A model generated the notes under the pieces. It was not told the origin of the DNA, did not search any database, and saw nothing but the letters and a program-made list of their open reading frames with translations. The position numbers and the translations under genes are program-made. Shown piece after piece: positions 52,527 through 60,874 of a stretch of 64,000 bases of DNA. The DNA comes from Fen-1273 sp963748405. GTDB taxonomy: Bacteria > Bacteroidota > Ignavibacteria > UBA10030 > UBA6906. Position 1 is the stretch's first letter. Each line of letters starts with the position of its first letter. Location of the stretch: contig CAVVIT010000005.1 in assembly GCA_963748405.1 (NCBI GenBank), forward strand, positions 558,001 through 622,000, written 5' to 3'.

Positions 52527-55316
52527 TCACGGGGCGAGCGCTGTACGGAGATGCTTCCCCGTGTGGGACGCGGGGTTGGCGGCGATCTCCTCCGGCGTTC
52601 CCGTCCCCACCACGGTTCCCCCTCCTTCTCCCGCCTCGGGTCCGAGATCCACGACGTAGTCCGCACATTTGATCACGTCCAGGTTGTGTTCGATGATGAC
52701 CACCGAGTTCCCGGCTTCGATGAGGGCGTTGAAGCACCGGAGCAGCCTGGCGATGTCGTCGAAATGGAGACCCGTCGTCGGCTCGTCGAATATAAAGAGC
52801 AGGTGCCTGTCCGTCGCCGGTGCGACGAGGTGCGCGGCGAGCTTGATGCGCTGGGCTTCCCCGCCCGAAAGTGACGTCGCCGGCTGGCCGAGCCGGATGT
52901 ACCCGAGTCCGACCTCGTCGAGCACCTTCAACCGGGAGGCCACCTTCTTCCCCTGGGCGTCCTGGCCGAAAAACACGATGGCTTCCGCAACCGTCATCGC
53001 GAGGACCTCGTCGATGTTCTTTCCCCGATAGCGGACGTCGAGGATCTCCTTCTTGTACCGTTTTCCCTTGCACACGTCGCACGGGAGGAACAGGTCGGCG
53101 AGGAACTGCATCTCGACCTTGACGACGCCGTCCCCCTCGCACTCGTCGCACCGGCCGCCGGGAACGTTGAACGAGAACATCCCCGGGGTGTACCCGTGGA
53201 TCTTCGCCGACTGCGTCCCCGCAAACAGGGTCCGGATCCCGTCGAAGACCTGGATGTAGGTCACCGGGTTCGATCTGGGGGTCCGTCCGATCGGCGACTG
53301 ATCGACGAGTTCCACGCCACTGATCTGCTCGTGACCGGTGATCCGCCTGTATGCCCCCTCGTGTGCTCCCGTCTCACCCATTGCCTTCTTCAACCCCTTG
53401 TACAGGACCTCGTGCACGAGCGTGCTCTTCCCGCTCCCGCTGACGCCCGTGACGCAGACGAGCATCCCCAGGGGAATCGCGACGTCGAGCCCTTTCAGGT
53501 TGTGCCGCGATGCCCCTTCGATACGGATTTCCCTTCCGGAATTGACGCGCCGGGCCCGGGGGACCGGAATGCGCGATCGCCCGCTCAGGTAGGCCCCGGT
53601 GAGCGAGTTCCTGTCGCGCAGGATCTCCGCGACCGTGCCGGTGGCGATCACTTCCCCCCCCTGCTCCCCCGCCCTGGGGCCCATATCCACGATCATGTCG
53701 GCAGCCCGCATCATATCGGCGTCGTGCTCGACGACGATTACCGTATTCCCCGAATCCCTGAGCGCGTGGAGGATCCTGATGAGACGGTCGTTGTCCCGGG
53801 GGTGGAGGCCGATGCTCGGTTCATCGAGGACGTACACCGCTCCAACCAGGGAGGACCCCAGGGACGTGGCCAGGTTGATGCGTTGCGATTCGCCCCCCGA
53901 AAGTGTGCTCGACAGCCTGTCCAGCGTCAGGTAGCCGATGCCGACCTCGTCCAGGTAGGAGATGCGGCGCGTCAATTCGTCCATGATCCTGCGGGCGATC
54001 GCCGACTCCTCGCCGGTCAGCGAGAGGGACGAGAGATACTTCCTGACGTCCGCGATCGTCATCGCCACCACGGCGGCGATCCCCTTCCCCCCCACGCGGA
54101 CCGCAAGCGCCTCGGGCCGGAGGCGTGCACCCCCGCAGACGGGACACGTCGTGTACCCCCGGTACCTGCTCAGGAGCACGCGGTAGTAGATCTTGTACGA
54201 TTTCTTTTCGATCATCCTGAAGAACTTGTTCAGCCCCTCGAACTCATCCCCCCCCTCCCGGATCAGACCGACCTCCCGATCCTCCAGCTCCGCGAACGGA
54301 ACATCGAGCCTGATCTTCAATTTCCCTGCGGAGCGGACGAGAGCGCGGAGCCAGTCCTTGAATTTCGGGGTCGACCAGGGCTGGATGGCCCCCTCGCGGA
54401 GCGTCTTCCGGGGGTTGGGGACGACGAGGTCCATATCGATCCCCACCGCCCGGCCGAATCCCTGGCACTCCGGGCACGCGCCGAAGGGGTTGTTGAACGA
54501 GAACAGGCGCGGGTCGGGCTCTTCGTAGTCGATGCGGCAGTCCGGGCAGGAAAAATTCTGATTGAATCGCAGCGTCTCCCCTCCGCCGGGAAAGACCAGG
54601 GAGGCGAGGCCGTTCCCGGAGGCGAACGCCGATTCGACCGAATCGGCCAGCCGCTCGTTCCTCCCGTCGTCCCTGAAGACGAGACGGTCCACCAGGACCT
54701 GGATCCCGCCGGCGGGCATTTTGAGTGGGCCGGCGTTTTCGTTCAGATCGATGATCTCCTCGCCGATAACGATTCTAAAAAACCCCTCCCTGCGGATGTT
54801 TTTCAGCGATTCGGCCAGCGGTTCGCGCGGATGGGCAGGCAGCGGAAACGTCACGAGAATCCTCAGCTCCTTTTCCTCCCCGGCGAGCCGCTCCCGCAGG
54901 GCGGCCTCCACGGTTCTCACCGAATCCCGCGTGATCATCCGCCCGCAATTCCTGCAGTACGTGCGCCCCACGCGGGCGAACAGAAGACGGAGGTAGTCGT
55001 ACACCTCGGTCGTCGTCCCGACGGTGGACCGGGGATTCCGCGTGTTCGTTTTTTGCTCAATCGCCATCGCCGGCCCGATCCCCTGGATCATGTCGACGTC
55101 CGGCTTGTCCATCCTTTCGAGAAACTGGCGGGCATACGAGGAAAGGCTCTCCACGTACCTTCTCTGCCCCTCCGCGTAGATGGTGTCAAAAGCGAGACTC
55201 GATTTGCCCGAGCCGCTGACCCCCGTGACGACGGTGAGCCTGTCCCTGGGGATGTCCAGGCTGATGTTCTTGAGATTATGGACCCGCGCACCGCGGATCG
55301 AGATCGAGTGTTCCAT
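52527..55316 (-). CDS. uvrA: Excinuclease ABC subunit A
   Basis: The 929-residue protein has two ABC ATPase modules: Walker A GVSGSGKSSLAFDT (about 33-46) and GVSGSGKSTLVHEVL (about 640), signatures LSGGESQRINLATSL and LSGGEAQRIKLAAHL, and Walker B regions VYVLDEPSIGLHPRD and LFIFDEPTTGLHFDD. Zinc modules are visible (CRNCGRM; CPECQGFG; CDECEGDG with CDVCKGKRY). UvrA loads UvrB onto DNA lesions in nucleotide excision repair. Length is normal. No LexA-type box is evident; a plausible sigma-70 promoter lies at 55383-55411. Confidence 0.97.
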   Translation of the reverse strand: MEHSISIRGARVHNLKNISLDIPRDRLTVVTGVSGSGKSSLAFDTIYAEGQRRYVESLSSYARQFLERMDKPDVDMIQGIGPAMAIEQKTNTRNPRSTVGTTTEVYDYLRLLFARVGRTYCRNCGRMITRDSVRTVEAALRERLAGEEKELRILVTFPLPAHPREPLAESLKNIRREGFFRIVIGEEIIDLNENAGPLKMPAGGIQVLVDRLVFRDDGRNERLADSVESAFASGNGLASLVFPGGGETLRFNQNFSCPDCRIDYEEPDPRLFSFNNPFGACPECQGFGRAVGIDMDLVVPNPRKTLREGAIQPWSTPKFKDWLRALVRSAGKLKIRLDVPFAELEDREVGLIREGGDEFEGLNKFFRMIEKKSYKIYYRVLLSRYRGYTTCPVCGGARLRPEALAVRVGGKGIAAVVAMTIADVRKYLSSLSLTGEESAIARRIMDELTRRISYLDEVGIGYLTLDRLSSTLSGGESQRINLATSLGSSLVGAVYVLDEPSIGLHPRDNDRLIRILHALRDSGNTVIVVEHDADMMRAADMIVDMGPRAGEQGGEVIATGTVAEILRDRNSLTGAYLSGRSRIPVPRARRVNSGREIRIEGASRHNLKGLDVAIPLGMLVCVTGVSGSGKSTLVHEVLYKGLKKAMGETGAHEGAYRRITGHEQISGVELVDQSPIGRTPRSNPVTYIQVFDGIRTLFAGTQSAKIHGYTPGMFSFNVPGGRCDECEGDGVVKVEMQFLADLFLPCDVCKGKRYKKEILDVRYRGKNIDEVLAMTVAEAIVFFGQDAQGKKVASRLKVLDEVGLGYIRLGQPATSLSGGEAQRIKLAAHLVAPATDRHLLFIFDEPTTGLHFDDIARLLRCFNALIEAGNSVVIIEHNLDVIKCADYVVDLGPEAGEGGGTVVGTGTPEEIAANPASHTGKHLRTALAP

Positions 55317-55382
55317 TGTCCTGCGCTCGTGAATAATGGCCCGGGGGGTGACCCCCGGCGGGCGGGGAACGCCGCGATATTC

Positions 55383-55411
55383 AAGCTACGGCGCGGAGGG
55401 CGGAAAATCAA
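55383..55411 (-). promoter_or_regulatory. Candidate uvrA promoter
   Basis: On the minus strand TTGATT (55411-55406), 17 bases, TAGCTT (55388-55383), 67 bases before the ATG. The -10 is a weaker match than elsewhere in the window. Confidence 0.45.
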
Positions 55412-55437
55412 ATCGGGATTGCTTCGGGCCATAATAA

Positions 55438-55468
55438 CCGGAGGGGACGCCAGCGGCGTCCCCTCCGG
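55438..55468. terminator. Hairpin between uvrA and the Ig-like lipoprotein gene
   Basis: A perfect 14-bp stem (CCGGAGGGGACGCC/GGCGTCCCCTCCGG) with loop AGC lies downstream of the pilus operon end and upstream of uvrA. It could terminate the minus-strand pilus transcript. There is no T tract. Confidence 0.5.
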
Positions 55469-55484
55469 GTGACACGGTTGAAGC

Positions 55485-55560
55485 GAGGTTGCCCCGCCTG
55501 CGGCGGGACGCAACGAGCGCGCTTCGGGGTGGCGCTGAGAGCGCCACCCCTCGCAACGAC
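55485..55560. repeat. Palindromic intergenic element with two hairpins
   Basis: This block contains CCCGCC-tgc-GGCGGG (55493-55507), CGCGCTTCGG, then a perfect 11-bp hairpin GGGGTGGCGCT/AGCGCCACCCC (55526-55550). It opens with GAGGTTGC and closes with CGCAACGAC. It shares its core with 161-195, and the GGTTGC...CGCAAYGAC frame with 39898-39914. It sits immediately after the stop of the 55567 gene. Confidence 0.5.
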
Positions 55561-55566
55561 TGCGTG

Positions 55567-57039
55567 TTAGTGCACGAGACCGTCGATCGTATACGACGCC
55601 TGGCCGTTGGGCCCGTTCACGAACACCGTGAGCGTGGTCCTTGTACCGATCGTGTCAATGAGCGCCGTGTTGCCGTCCGAGAGCCTGCAGGAGAACTGCG
55701 TCGTCCCCGGGCCCGGCACCAGGACGTCGTTCATCGTCAGCGCCCCGTTCAGACCGAACGTGACAAGGACGACGTTCTGTGGCGCGTTCGGATCCGGCGG
55801 GGGCGGTATTGCCGCGATCACCGATATGGTCGTCCCGGCCGCGAGCGGGTGGCCGAGGGCGTCCGCAACGACGAAGTTGAACGTCTGGCTCCCGCCGTTG
55901 GCGATGTTGAACGTCGTCGGAGCGAAATTGGAGATGATCGAGGGTCCGCTCCAGAGAACGAGTATGCTGTCCTGAACGATGGCCCCCGCCTGGCCGACAG
56001 TCCTGGCGGCGATATAATGATAGCCGTCTCCGGACGGCCGTCCGCCGTTGACGGGCGCGGCGTGTGTCCCGAGGGGCGCCGGGTTCCCGCTGATGAGATC
56101 CGCGGACCCCTGCCCGTCAGGGTTGGTAAAGACCTTCGGCTCGATCACGCCCGCCGTGCTGCTGAAGTAAATGGCGGTGTTTGTCGCCACCGGGTTGCTC
56201 CACTTGTCCCCCACGAGCACGCTGATCTGGTTGTGGACCCCCATGGTCCCCAGGATGGGCAGGTTGTAATTGTGGGTGGCAACGGTGAAATGCGTCTGAT
56301 CGGGGAATCCGCCGTCGATGACGACCCGGACGGGCGACGTGCTCACCGTCCCCGAGGCGACGGTCCCCGTCGCCACGACCTGGACGACGCCCGCGCGGAT
56401 CCCGGAGGAGAGCGTCATGATGGCCTGCCCGACGGTGTTCGTCGTGACGACGGTCGGCGAGATGAACTCACCGCCCCCGGGGCCGGTGGCGATCGTGAAC
56501 GTCAGCTGGATCGCATGCGTGACGTCCACGGGAAGGCCGAGGGAGTCCCTCACCTCCCACGTCAGCGTCGTCGTTTCCGATCCCCCCACCCCCTTGACGG
56601 CGATTTCAGCCGGGGCGGCGCCCAGGAACGCGATCGTCTGCGCGATGCCGCTCCCGCCGCCGCCGCTGATCTGCGAGCGGCGCGCCATCGAGACATTCAC
56701 CGTCGTCGCCGTGGAGTTCGTCCTGATCGGTGCGACGACCGACGTGTCGCGCCAGCCCGAGATGTGGAACGAGAGCACGACGGAGGACGTGCTGTCGATC
56801 GCGAACGTGAAGTTGTAGCTGCCGTCGGAACCGGTGACCGCCGACACGGCGCTGCCCCCGAGAGGCTGTGCCGAGACCGTGACGCCCGGCAGCGGCGACT
56901 GGGTCGTCGCGTCCGTCACGATCCCCGCCACGCTCCCCTTCCCCGCCTGCGGCCCGTTCGTGCTGCTGTTGCTGTTGCATGAAACGGCGAGTGCCCCCAT
57001 CGCCGCCACAAAGAGAATCCCCCAGACAGTCTTTCTCAT
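55567..57039 (-). CDS. Ig-like lipoprotein at the end of the pilus operon
   Basis: The 490-residue protein has a lipoprotein signal (GILFVAAMGALAVSC, cysteine at about 21) followed by an S/N-rich tether. The first module (about 35-120) is carboxypeptidase-regulatory-like: GSVAGIVTDATTQSPLPGV, GSDGSYNFTFAID. The rest resembles tandem bacterial Ig (invasin-like) domains with repeated V/T/G-rich strands, for example VEVRDSLGLPVDVTHAI-like and GFPDQTHFTVATHNYNLPIL. No enzymatic motif is seen. It is 40 bases downstream of the secretin gene, so it is likely a surface or pilus-associated protein. Confidence 0.78.
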   Translation of the reverse strand: MRKTVWGILFVAAMGALAVSCNSNSSTNGPQAGKGSVAGIVTDATTQSPLPGVTVSAQPLGGSAVSAVTGSDGSYNFTFAIDSTSSVVLSFHISGWRDTSVVAPIRTNSTATTVNVSMARRSQISGGGGSGIAQTIAFLGAAPAEIAVKGVGGSETTTLTWEVRDSLGLPVDVTHAIQLTFTIATGPGGGEFISPTVVTTNTVGQAIMTLSSGIRAGVVQVVATGTVASGTVSTSPVRVVIDGGFPDQTHFTVATHNYNLPILGTMGVHNQISVLVGDKWSNPVATNTAIYFSSTAGVIEPKVFTNPDGQGSADLISGNPAPLGTHAAPVNGGRPSGDGYHYIAARTVGQAGAIVQDSILVLWSGPSIISNFAPTTFNIANGGSQTFNFVVADALGHPLAAGTTISVIAAIPPPPDPNAPQNVVLVTFGLNGALTMNDVLVPGPGTTQFSCRLSDGNTALIDTIGTRTTLTVFVNGPNGQASYTIDGLVH

Positions 57040-57079
57040 AAGATGGCATCCTTTACGATTTGTGGATCCGACGATCCCT

Positions 57080-58342
57080 TCACTCCGTTTTCATGTTGGC
57101 GGTGATGTGATGCTCGTACTTGATCTGATCGAGGAGCCATCGCTCGAACACGCCGTCCTCCTTCGTCTTCTGCGTGATCCGTTCCTGCAGCGTCGGCACA
57201 AGCTCGGCCTTGATCAGGATGACGAGCTCCTTCTTCACGAGGTTGTCGCTGTTGAACCCGAACAGGTACCGGAGGCCGAACACGTACCAGGGGAGGTCCT
57301 TCAGGAAGGGGATGCCCTCCCGGACCTGGTCCACCTCGGAATTGTACAGGCCGCCGATAATCGTCTCCTCGCCGTCGAGCAGGAGGAGGTTCGTGGTGGC
57401 CTTGGTCTTGTTGATGATCGTGCTGATCGCGCCCGGCTGGACGGAGCTGCGCTCCACGTCGACGTTCATGTGGATGAAATTCACGCCCTGTTCCGTGATC
57501 ACCTGCGGCGTCACCCTGGCGATCGTGCCCGCGCTGTAGAACTTGTCGATGAGGTTTCCGGCAAAATCGCGCTCGCGGATGGAGAAGTCCTGGCCGACCT
57601 GGATGCGCCCCTCCTGCCCCGACCGGACGACGAGCGTCGGGCTGCTCATGATCTCGCCCAGCTCGTAATTGGAGAAGATGTTGGCGATGAAATCGAGGTT
57701 CGCGAAGCTCACGTGGGGCGTCACCTCGGTCTTGAAGATCGTGCTCGTGACCTGCGTGGCGCCGAGGAACGAGGAATTGATATCCACGTTGCTCGTGCTC
57801 TTCATGAAACTCCAGTCGATCCCCGCCTGGTCGAGTTTCGTCAGGTTGACCTCGAAGAACACCGTCGAGATCTTCACCTCGCGGCTGCGGAAATTGGCGG
57901 GCTCCTTCTGGATTTCGACGCTCCCTGTCTGGCCGCCCGGACCGGTCGGCGAGATGGCGCCCGCCTGGTTCTTCTCCCCCGTCCCGCCCCCCCCGGCGCC
58001 GATCTGGATGTAATTTTCGTATTCCGTGAACCAGATGTCGTTCTTCCGGCAGATCGCCTCGAGCGCATCCTTCCACTGCATCCCCTGGATGTCGACGTTG
58101 ATCGGCATCGTGCGGTGCTCGGTATCCACGATGATCTTGCCCGTGAATTTCTTGCTGATCTCGCTGATGGCCGTGAGCGCCTTGTCCAGAGGCGTGGTCG
58201 GTGCAACGGAGACAAGCTCCTGGGGAGATGTGTAACTGCGCGTCTGCTTCTGCCACGCCTGGTCCCCCCCACCCTGAGCGTAGGCGCACTCTCCCGCGGT
58301 GCACGCGATAGCCACAGCCACGAACAACGCTGTTTTCTTCAT
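57080..58342 (-). CDS. pilQ: Type IV pilus secretin, short PilQ-like
   Basis: The 420-residue protein has a signal peptide (KKTALFVAVAIACTAGECAYA), an STN-like N-terminal domain (TALTAISEISKKFTGKIIVD, DALEAICRKNDIWF) and a secretin C-terminal domain (VFFEVNLTKLDQAGIDWSF, IMSSPTLVVRSGQEGRIQVG, ETIIGGLYNSEVDQVREGIP, KKELVILIKAELVP). Most PilQ proteins are 600-700 residues with AMIN domains; these are missing here. It would form the outer-membrane ring for the pilus. It follows the pilO-like gene by 13 bases. Confidence 0.87.
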   Translation of the reverse strand: MKKTALFVAVAIACTAGECAYAQGGGDQAWQKQTRSYTSPQELVSVAPTTPLDKALTAISEISKKFTGKIIVDTEHRTMPINVDIQGMQWKDALEAICRKNDIWFTEYENYIQIGAGGGGTGEKNQAGAISPTGPGGQTGSVEIQKEPANFRSREVKISTVFFEVNLTKLDQAGIDWSFMKSTSNVDINSSFLGATQVTSTIFKTEVTPHVSFANLDFIANIFSNYELGEIMSSPTLVVRSGQEGRIQVGQDFSIRERDFAGNLIDKFYSAGTIARVTPQVITEQGVNFIHMNVDVERSSVQPGAISTIINKTKATTNLLLLDGEETIIGGLYNSEVDQVREGIPFLKDLPWYVFGLRYLFGFNSDNLVKKELVILIKAELVPTLQERITQKTKEDGVFERWLLDQIKYEHHITANMKTE

Positions 58343-58355
58343 GATATCCTCGATC

Positions 58356-59252
58356 CTATTTTTTCACAACTGTTTGAAGTGGGCCATAGCGGATCTTCAG
58401 CTCGACCTTTTCGATGATCCCTCCCTTGTTCAGCGTCCCCTCGATGCGCCCTCCTTCGGGGTCGATCTTTGTGACGTATCCGAGATAAATCTCATCCCCT
58501 TCCTGCAGCGTCCTGATATTGTTGTTCTGGTCGAGAACGTAGGCCTTCCCCGTGATCACCGCCTTGAGGTCCGATCGCTCGAGCTCCACGAGCTCGCGCG
58601 TGTTCGGCGGGATACCGCTTGAGATCACCGGCGTAAAAGGATCAATGTTCAGCGTATTCGGCGTGATCGAGCGCTCCCCCATCGAGCTTGAAAGCTCGGC
58701 CACGGAGGAAAAGTAGGCGTGGACGACCATATCGAACGTCACGAGCACCTTCCCCTCCTCCTTTTCCGTCGGGGCAACCTCAACCCCTTTCAGCGAGATC
58801 GACTGGATCTTGTAGAGCTTCCTGTCGTTCTCCAGATACCAGATGAACCTGTAAAAGTTGTCGAAGGGGGCCTCCCCCTTCAGGTTGTACACGTTGTAGC
58901 CGTAGTTGCCGTGCGATTGCAGTCCGTTATACACCATGTCGAGCTTCACGTAGCCGCTCAGGTCGATCAGCCTGCTGAAGTAGGCGTAGCTCTGGGACGT
59001 GATGTCCACGGGGGGGATGTCCTTGTTCCGGTTCTCCCACCGCTTCTGCGTGTCGGTCAGCAGCGCGCTCAGATCGTTGAACTGGTTGACGAGGTTCGGC
59101 GTGTTCTGCAGCTCCTCGTCGATCTGCTTCACCTGCTTCTCGATCGTCTTGGCCTTCCGGGGGAGGTTGAACGCACGGATGTACGTCCCCACCCCCAGGA
59201 TCATCAGGAACAGGATGCCGAGCGCGATGCTGTTGCGGATTTTATAAGACAC
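58356..59252 (-). CDS. PilO-like protein with a PilP-like C-terminal domain
   Basis: The 298-residue protein has one N-terminal membrane helix (SIALGILFLMILGVGTYI), then a coiled coil (about 38-75: KQVKQIDEELQNTPNLV, DLSALLTDTQKRWENR). Residues about 85-185 fold like PilO (YAYFSRLIDLSGYVKLD, FYRFIWYLENDRKLYKI). The end (about 225-298) reads VITGKAYVLDQNNNIRTLQE, then GDEIYLGYVTKIDPEGG, a PilP-like beta domain. PilO and PilP normally form separate periplasmic scaffold proteins. The gene lies between the PilMN-like and secretin genes, so it likely replaces both. Confidence 0.82.
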   Translation of the reverse strand: MSYKIRNSIALGILFLMILGVGTYIRAFNLPRKAKTIEKQVKQIDEELQNTPNLVNQFNDLSALLTDTQKRWENRNKDIPPVDITSQSYAYFSRLIDLSGYVKLDMVYNGLQSHGNYGYNVYNLKGEAPFDNFYRFIWYLENDRKLYKIQSISLKGVEVAPTEKEEGKVLVTFDMVVHAYFSSVAELSSSMGERSITPNTLNIDPFTPVISSGIPPNTRELVELERSDLKAVITGKAYVLDQNNNIRTLQEGDEIYLGYVTKIDPEGGRIEGTLNKGGIIEKVELKIRYGPLQTVVKK

Positions 59253-59276
59253 GACCGTTCTCCTTCTCCTGAGTGA

Positions 59277-60839
59277 TTACTGACCGCCGGCCGGTGCAGG
59301 GACCTCGATCTGGTACCTGTAGACGGTCTGCTCGCGGATCGCCTGGACATCCACCTCCTTGAGGAGCGAATTGTCGAAGAGCGTGGAGAGCCGCGGGATG
59401 CGCGTCCGGTACACGGCGAACCCGTTCATGTGGAGGACGTTGTCCTCGCGCGCCATGAAATCGGAGAGCCAGATCGAATTCAGGTCTTCGACGCCGTGGC
59501 TGATCTGCGTCAGGACCTTGCTCCACCGTTCCGAACCGGGAACGAGCGAATCGTAGAGCGCAAGGGACGTCTTGTACCGCACGAGCTGCGTCTGGAGGGC
59601 GTCAATGGAGCTCGCCAGCGTCTGGTTCTCCGCGCGCTGGCCTTCTTTCAGCGTCAGGACCTCCTTGAGCTCCTTGATCTCCTTGCTCTTCTGGGCGATC
59701 GTCCACGTGAAGAAAAGCGTGGAGAGGAAGAGGAGGAGCATGAGCAGGTAGCCGTGCCACGCGAGCTTGAAGACGCGCTGACCTTCGCGAACGTCGGCGG
59801 GGAGCAGGTTGATCTTGTAGATGCTGGCATTGTCCGGATCGAGGACCTTCCAGGCCGCCCCGATCGGCACGGCGTAGTCCGATATCGTCTCCTGCTGCTC
59901 CGCGCTGAGCTGTGACGTGTCAAGGCGGGGCGCCAGAAGGTACTCCACCTCCTGGTCGGGAAGCTGCTGGAGCAGAAAATCACGGAACCCGATCCGCTTG
60001 GATTCCCCGGCGAGAATGATCCGGTTGATCCTCGGGATGGCCAGGTTGTCCTGCTCCAGGAGCAGACGGCTGTACACGGTGTTCAGGAGGTTCGGGGAAT
60101 CGTATCCTTCGCCGAGGATCGGGGCGAACTGGTAGAACTGGTCGCCCCTCATGAAGATCAGGCGCGTGAACTCGACCCCGACGTAGATGATGACCGAGAC
60201 TTCCTGCGGCTGGAGGTCGTAGTTCAGGCGGACCAGATTCATCAGGGAGACGTCCGAGCTGTCGATCGCCGGGATGAAGGGGATGCGCCCCCCGATGAAG
60301 CCCTTGACGTTTTCGAGCGAATTGATGAGGCTCAGCCCGTCCTCGCGGACGATGCAGAGAAGGTTTCCTTCGTCCGTCCGGATCGCGTCGACCGCGTCGG
60401 CGGCGGGCTGAAACGCGCGGATGTTCTTCAGCTCCTCGAGTATGCGGTCCTTGAGCTTCGCCCCCTTCAGCCCGAAGTCGCTCTCCAGGACATGATAATA
60501 GATCGCCGGCTCGGCAAGACTGTAGGTGAGGGAGTACTTGTTTGCGGGATACTGCGCAAGGAGACCGAGGAGCACCGCGTTGTTGTCCTCGGACTGGGAT
60601 TCGGGGACCGCCTCCGTCGAAGAGGTCTCGCCGAGACTGAACGCATCGGTACTCTCGCCCATGGCCGGGACCATGGTCTCGGCGGGCTTCTGCTCCTGGA
60701 GCTTCGTGATCAGCGTGGCCGATTTCAGTTCCTGGACGACGACGCGCTTTTTGCGGAAGGTCAGGTGCGCAAGCTTGACATCCAGACCGTCGACAAAGAC
60801 GCCCAGGACCGATTTACCTCGTCCTGCTACCGTGGCCAT
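59277..60839 (-). CDS. PilM-PilN fusion
   Basis: The 520-residue protein joins two pilus proteins. Residues 1 to about 340 form a PilM-like actin fold (SVLGVFVDGLDVKLAHL, VSVIIYVGVEFTRLIFMRG, RINRIILAGESKRIG). At about 350 the PilN-type start YKINLLPADVREGQRV appears, with a membrane helix (YLLMLLLFLSTLFFTW), coiled coil (KEIKELKEVLTLKEGQR) and a periplasmic domain (about 430-520). In most bacteria the PilN INLLP tail is the peptide bound by PilM, so fusion makes sense. An apparent start at 60839 gives a full PilM N-terminus. Confidence 0.86.
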   Translation of the reverse strand: MATVAGRGKSVLGVFVDGLDVKLAHLTFRKKRVVVQELKSATLITKLQEQKPAETMVPAMGESTDAFSLGETSSTEAVPESQSEDNNAVLLGLLAQYPANKYSLTYSLAEPAIYYHVLESDFGLKGAKLKDRILEELKNIRAFQPAADAVDAIRTDEGNLLCIVREDGLSLINSLENVKGFIGGRIPFIPAIDSSDVSLMNLVRLNYDLQPQEVSVIIYVGVEFTRLIFMRGDQFYQFAPILGEGYDSPNLLNTVYSRLLLEQDNLAIPRINRIILAGESKRIGFRDFLLQQLPDQEVEYLLAPRLDTSQLSAEQQETISDYAVPIGAAWKVLDPDNASIYKINLLPADVREGQRVFKLAWHGYLLMLLLFLSTLFFTWTIAQKSKEIKELKEVLTLKEGQRAENQTLASSIDALQTQLVRYKTSLALYDSLVPGSERWSKVLTQISHGVEDLNSIWLSDFMAREDNVLHMNGFAVYRTRIPRLSTLFDNSLLKEVDVQAIREQTVYRYQIEVPAPAGGQ

Positions 60840-60874
60840 AGGGGGACTGTGCTAAGTTGTGAGTAAGAACGCTC

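Noticed and set aside
53196..55472. A 758-codon plus-strand frame opposite uvrA
   Set aside because: Antisense shadow; uvrA has complete ATPase and zinc motifs on the minus strand.
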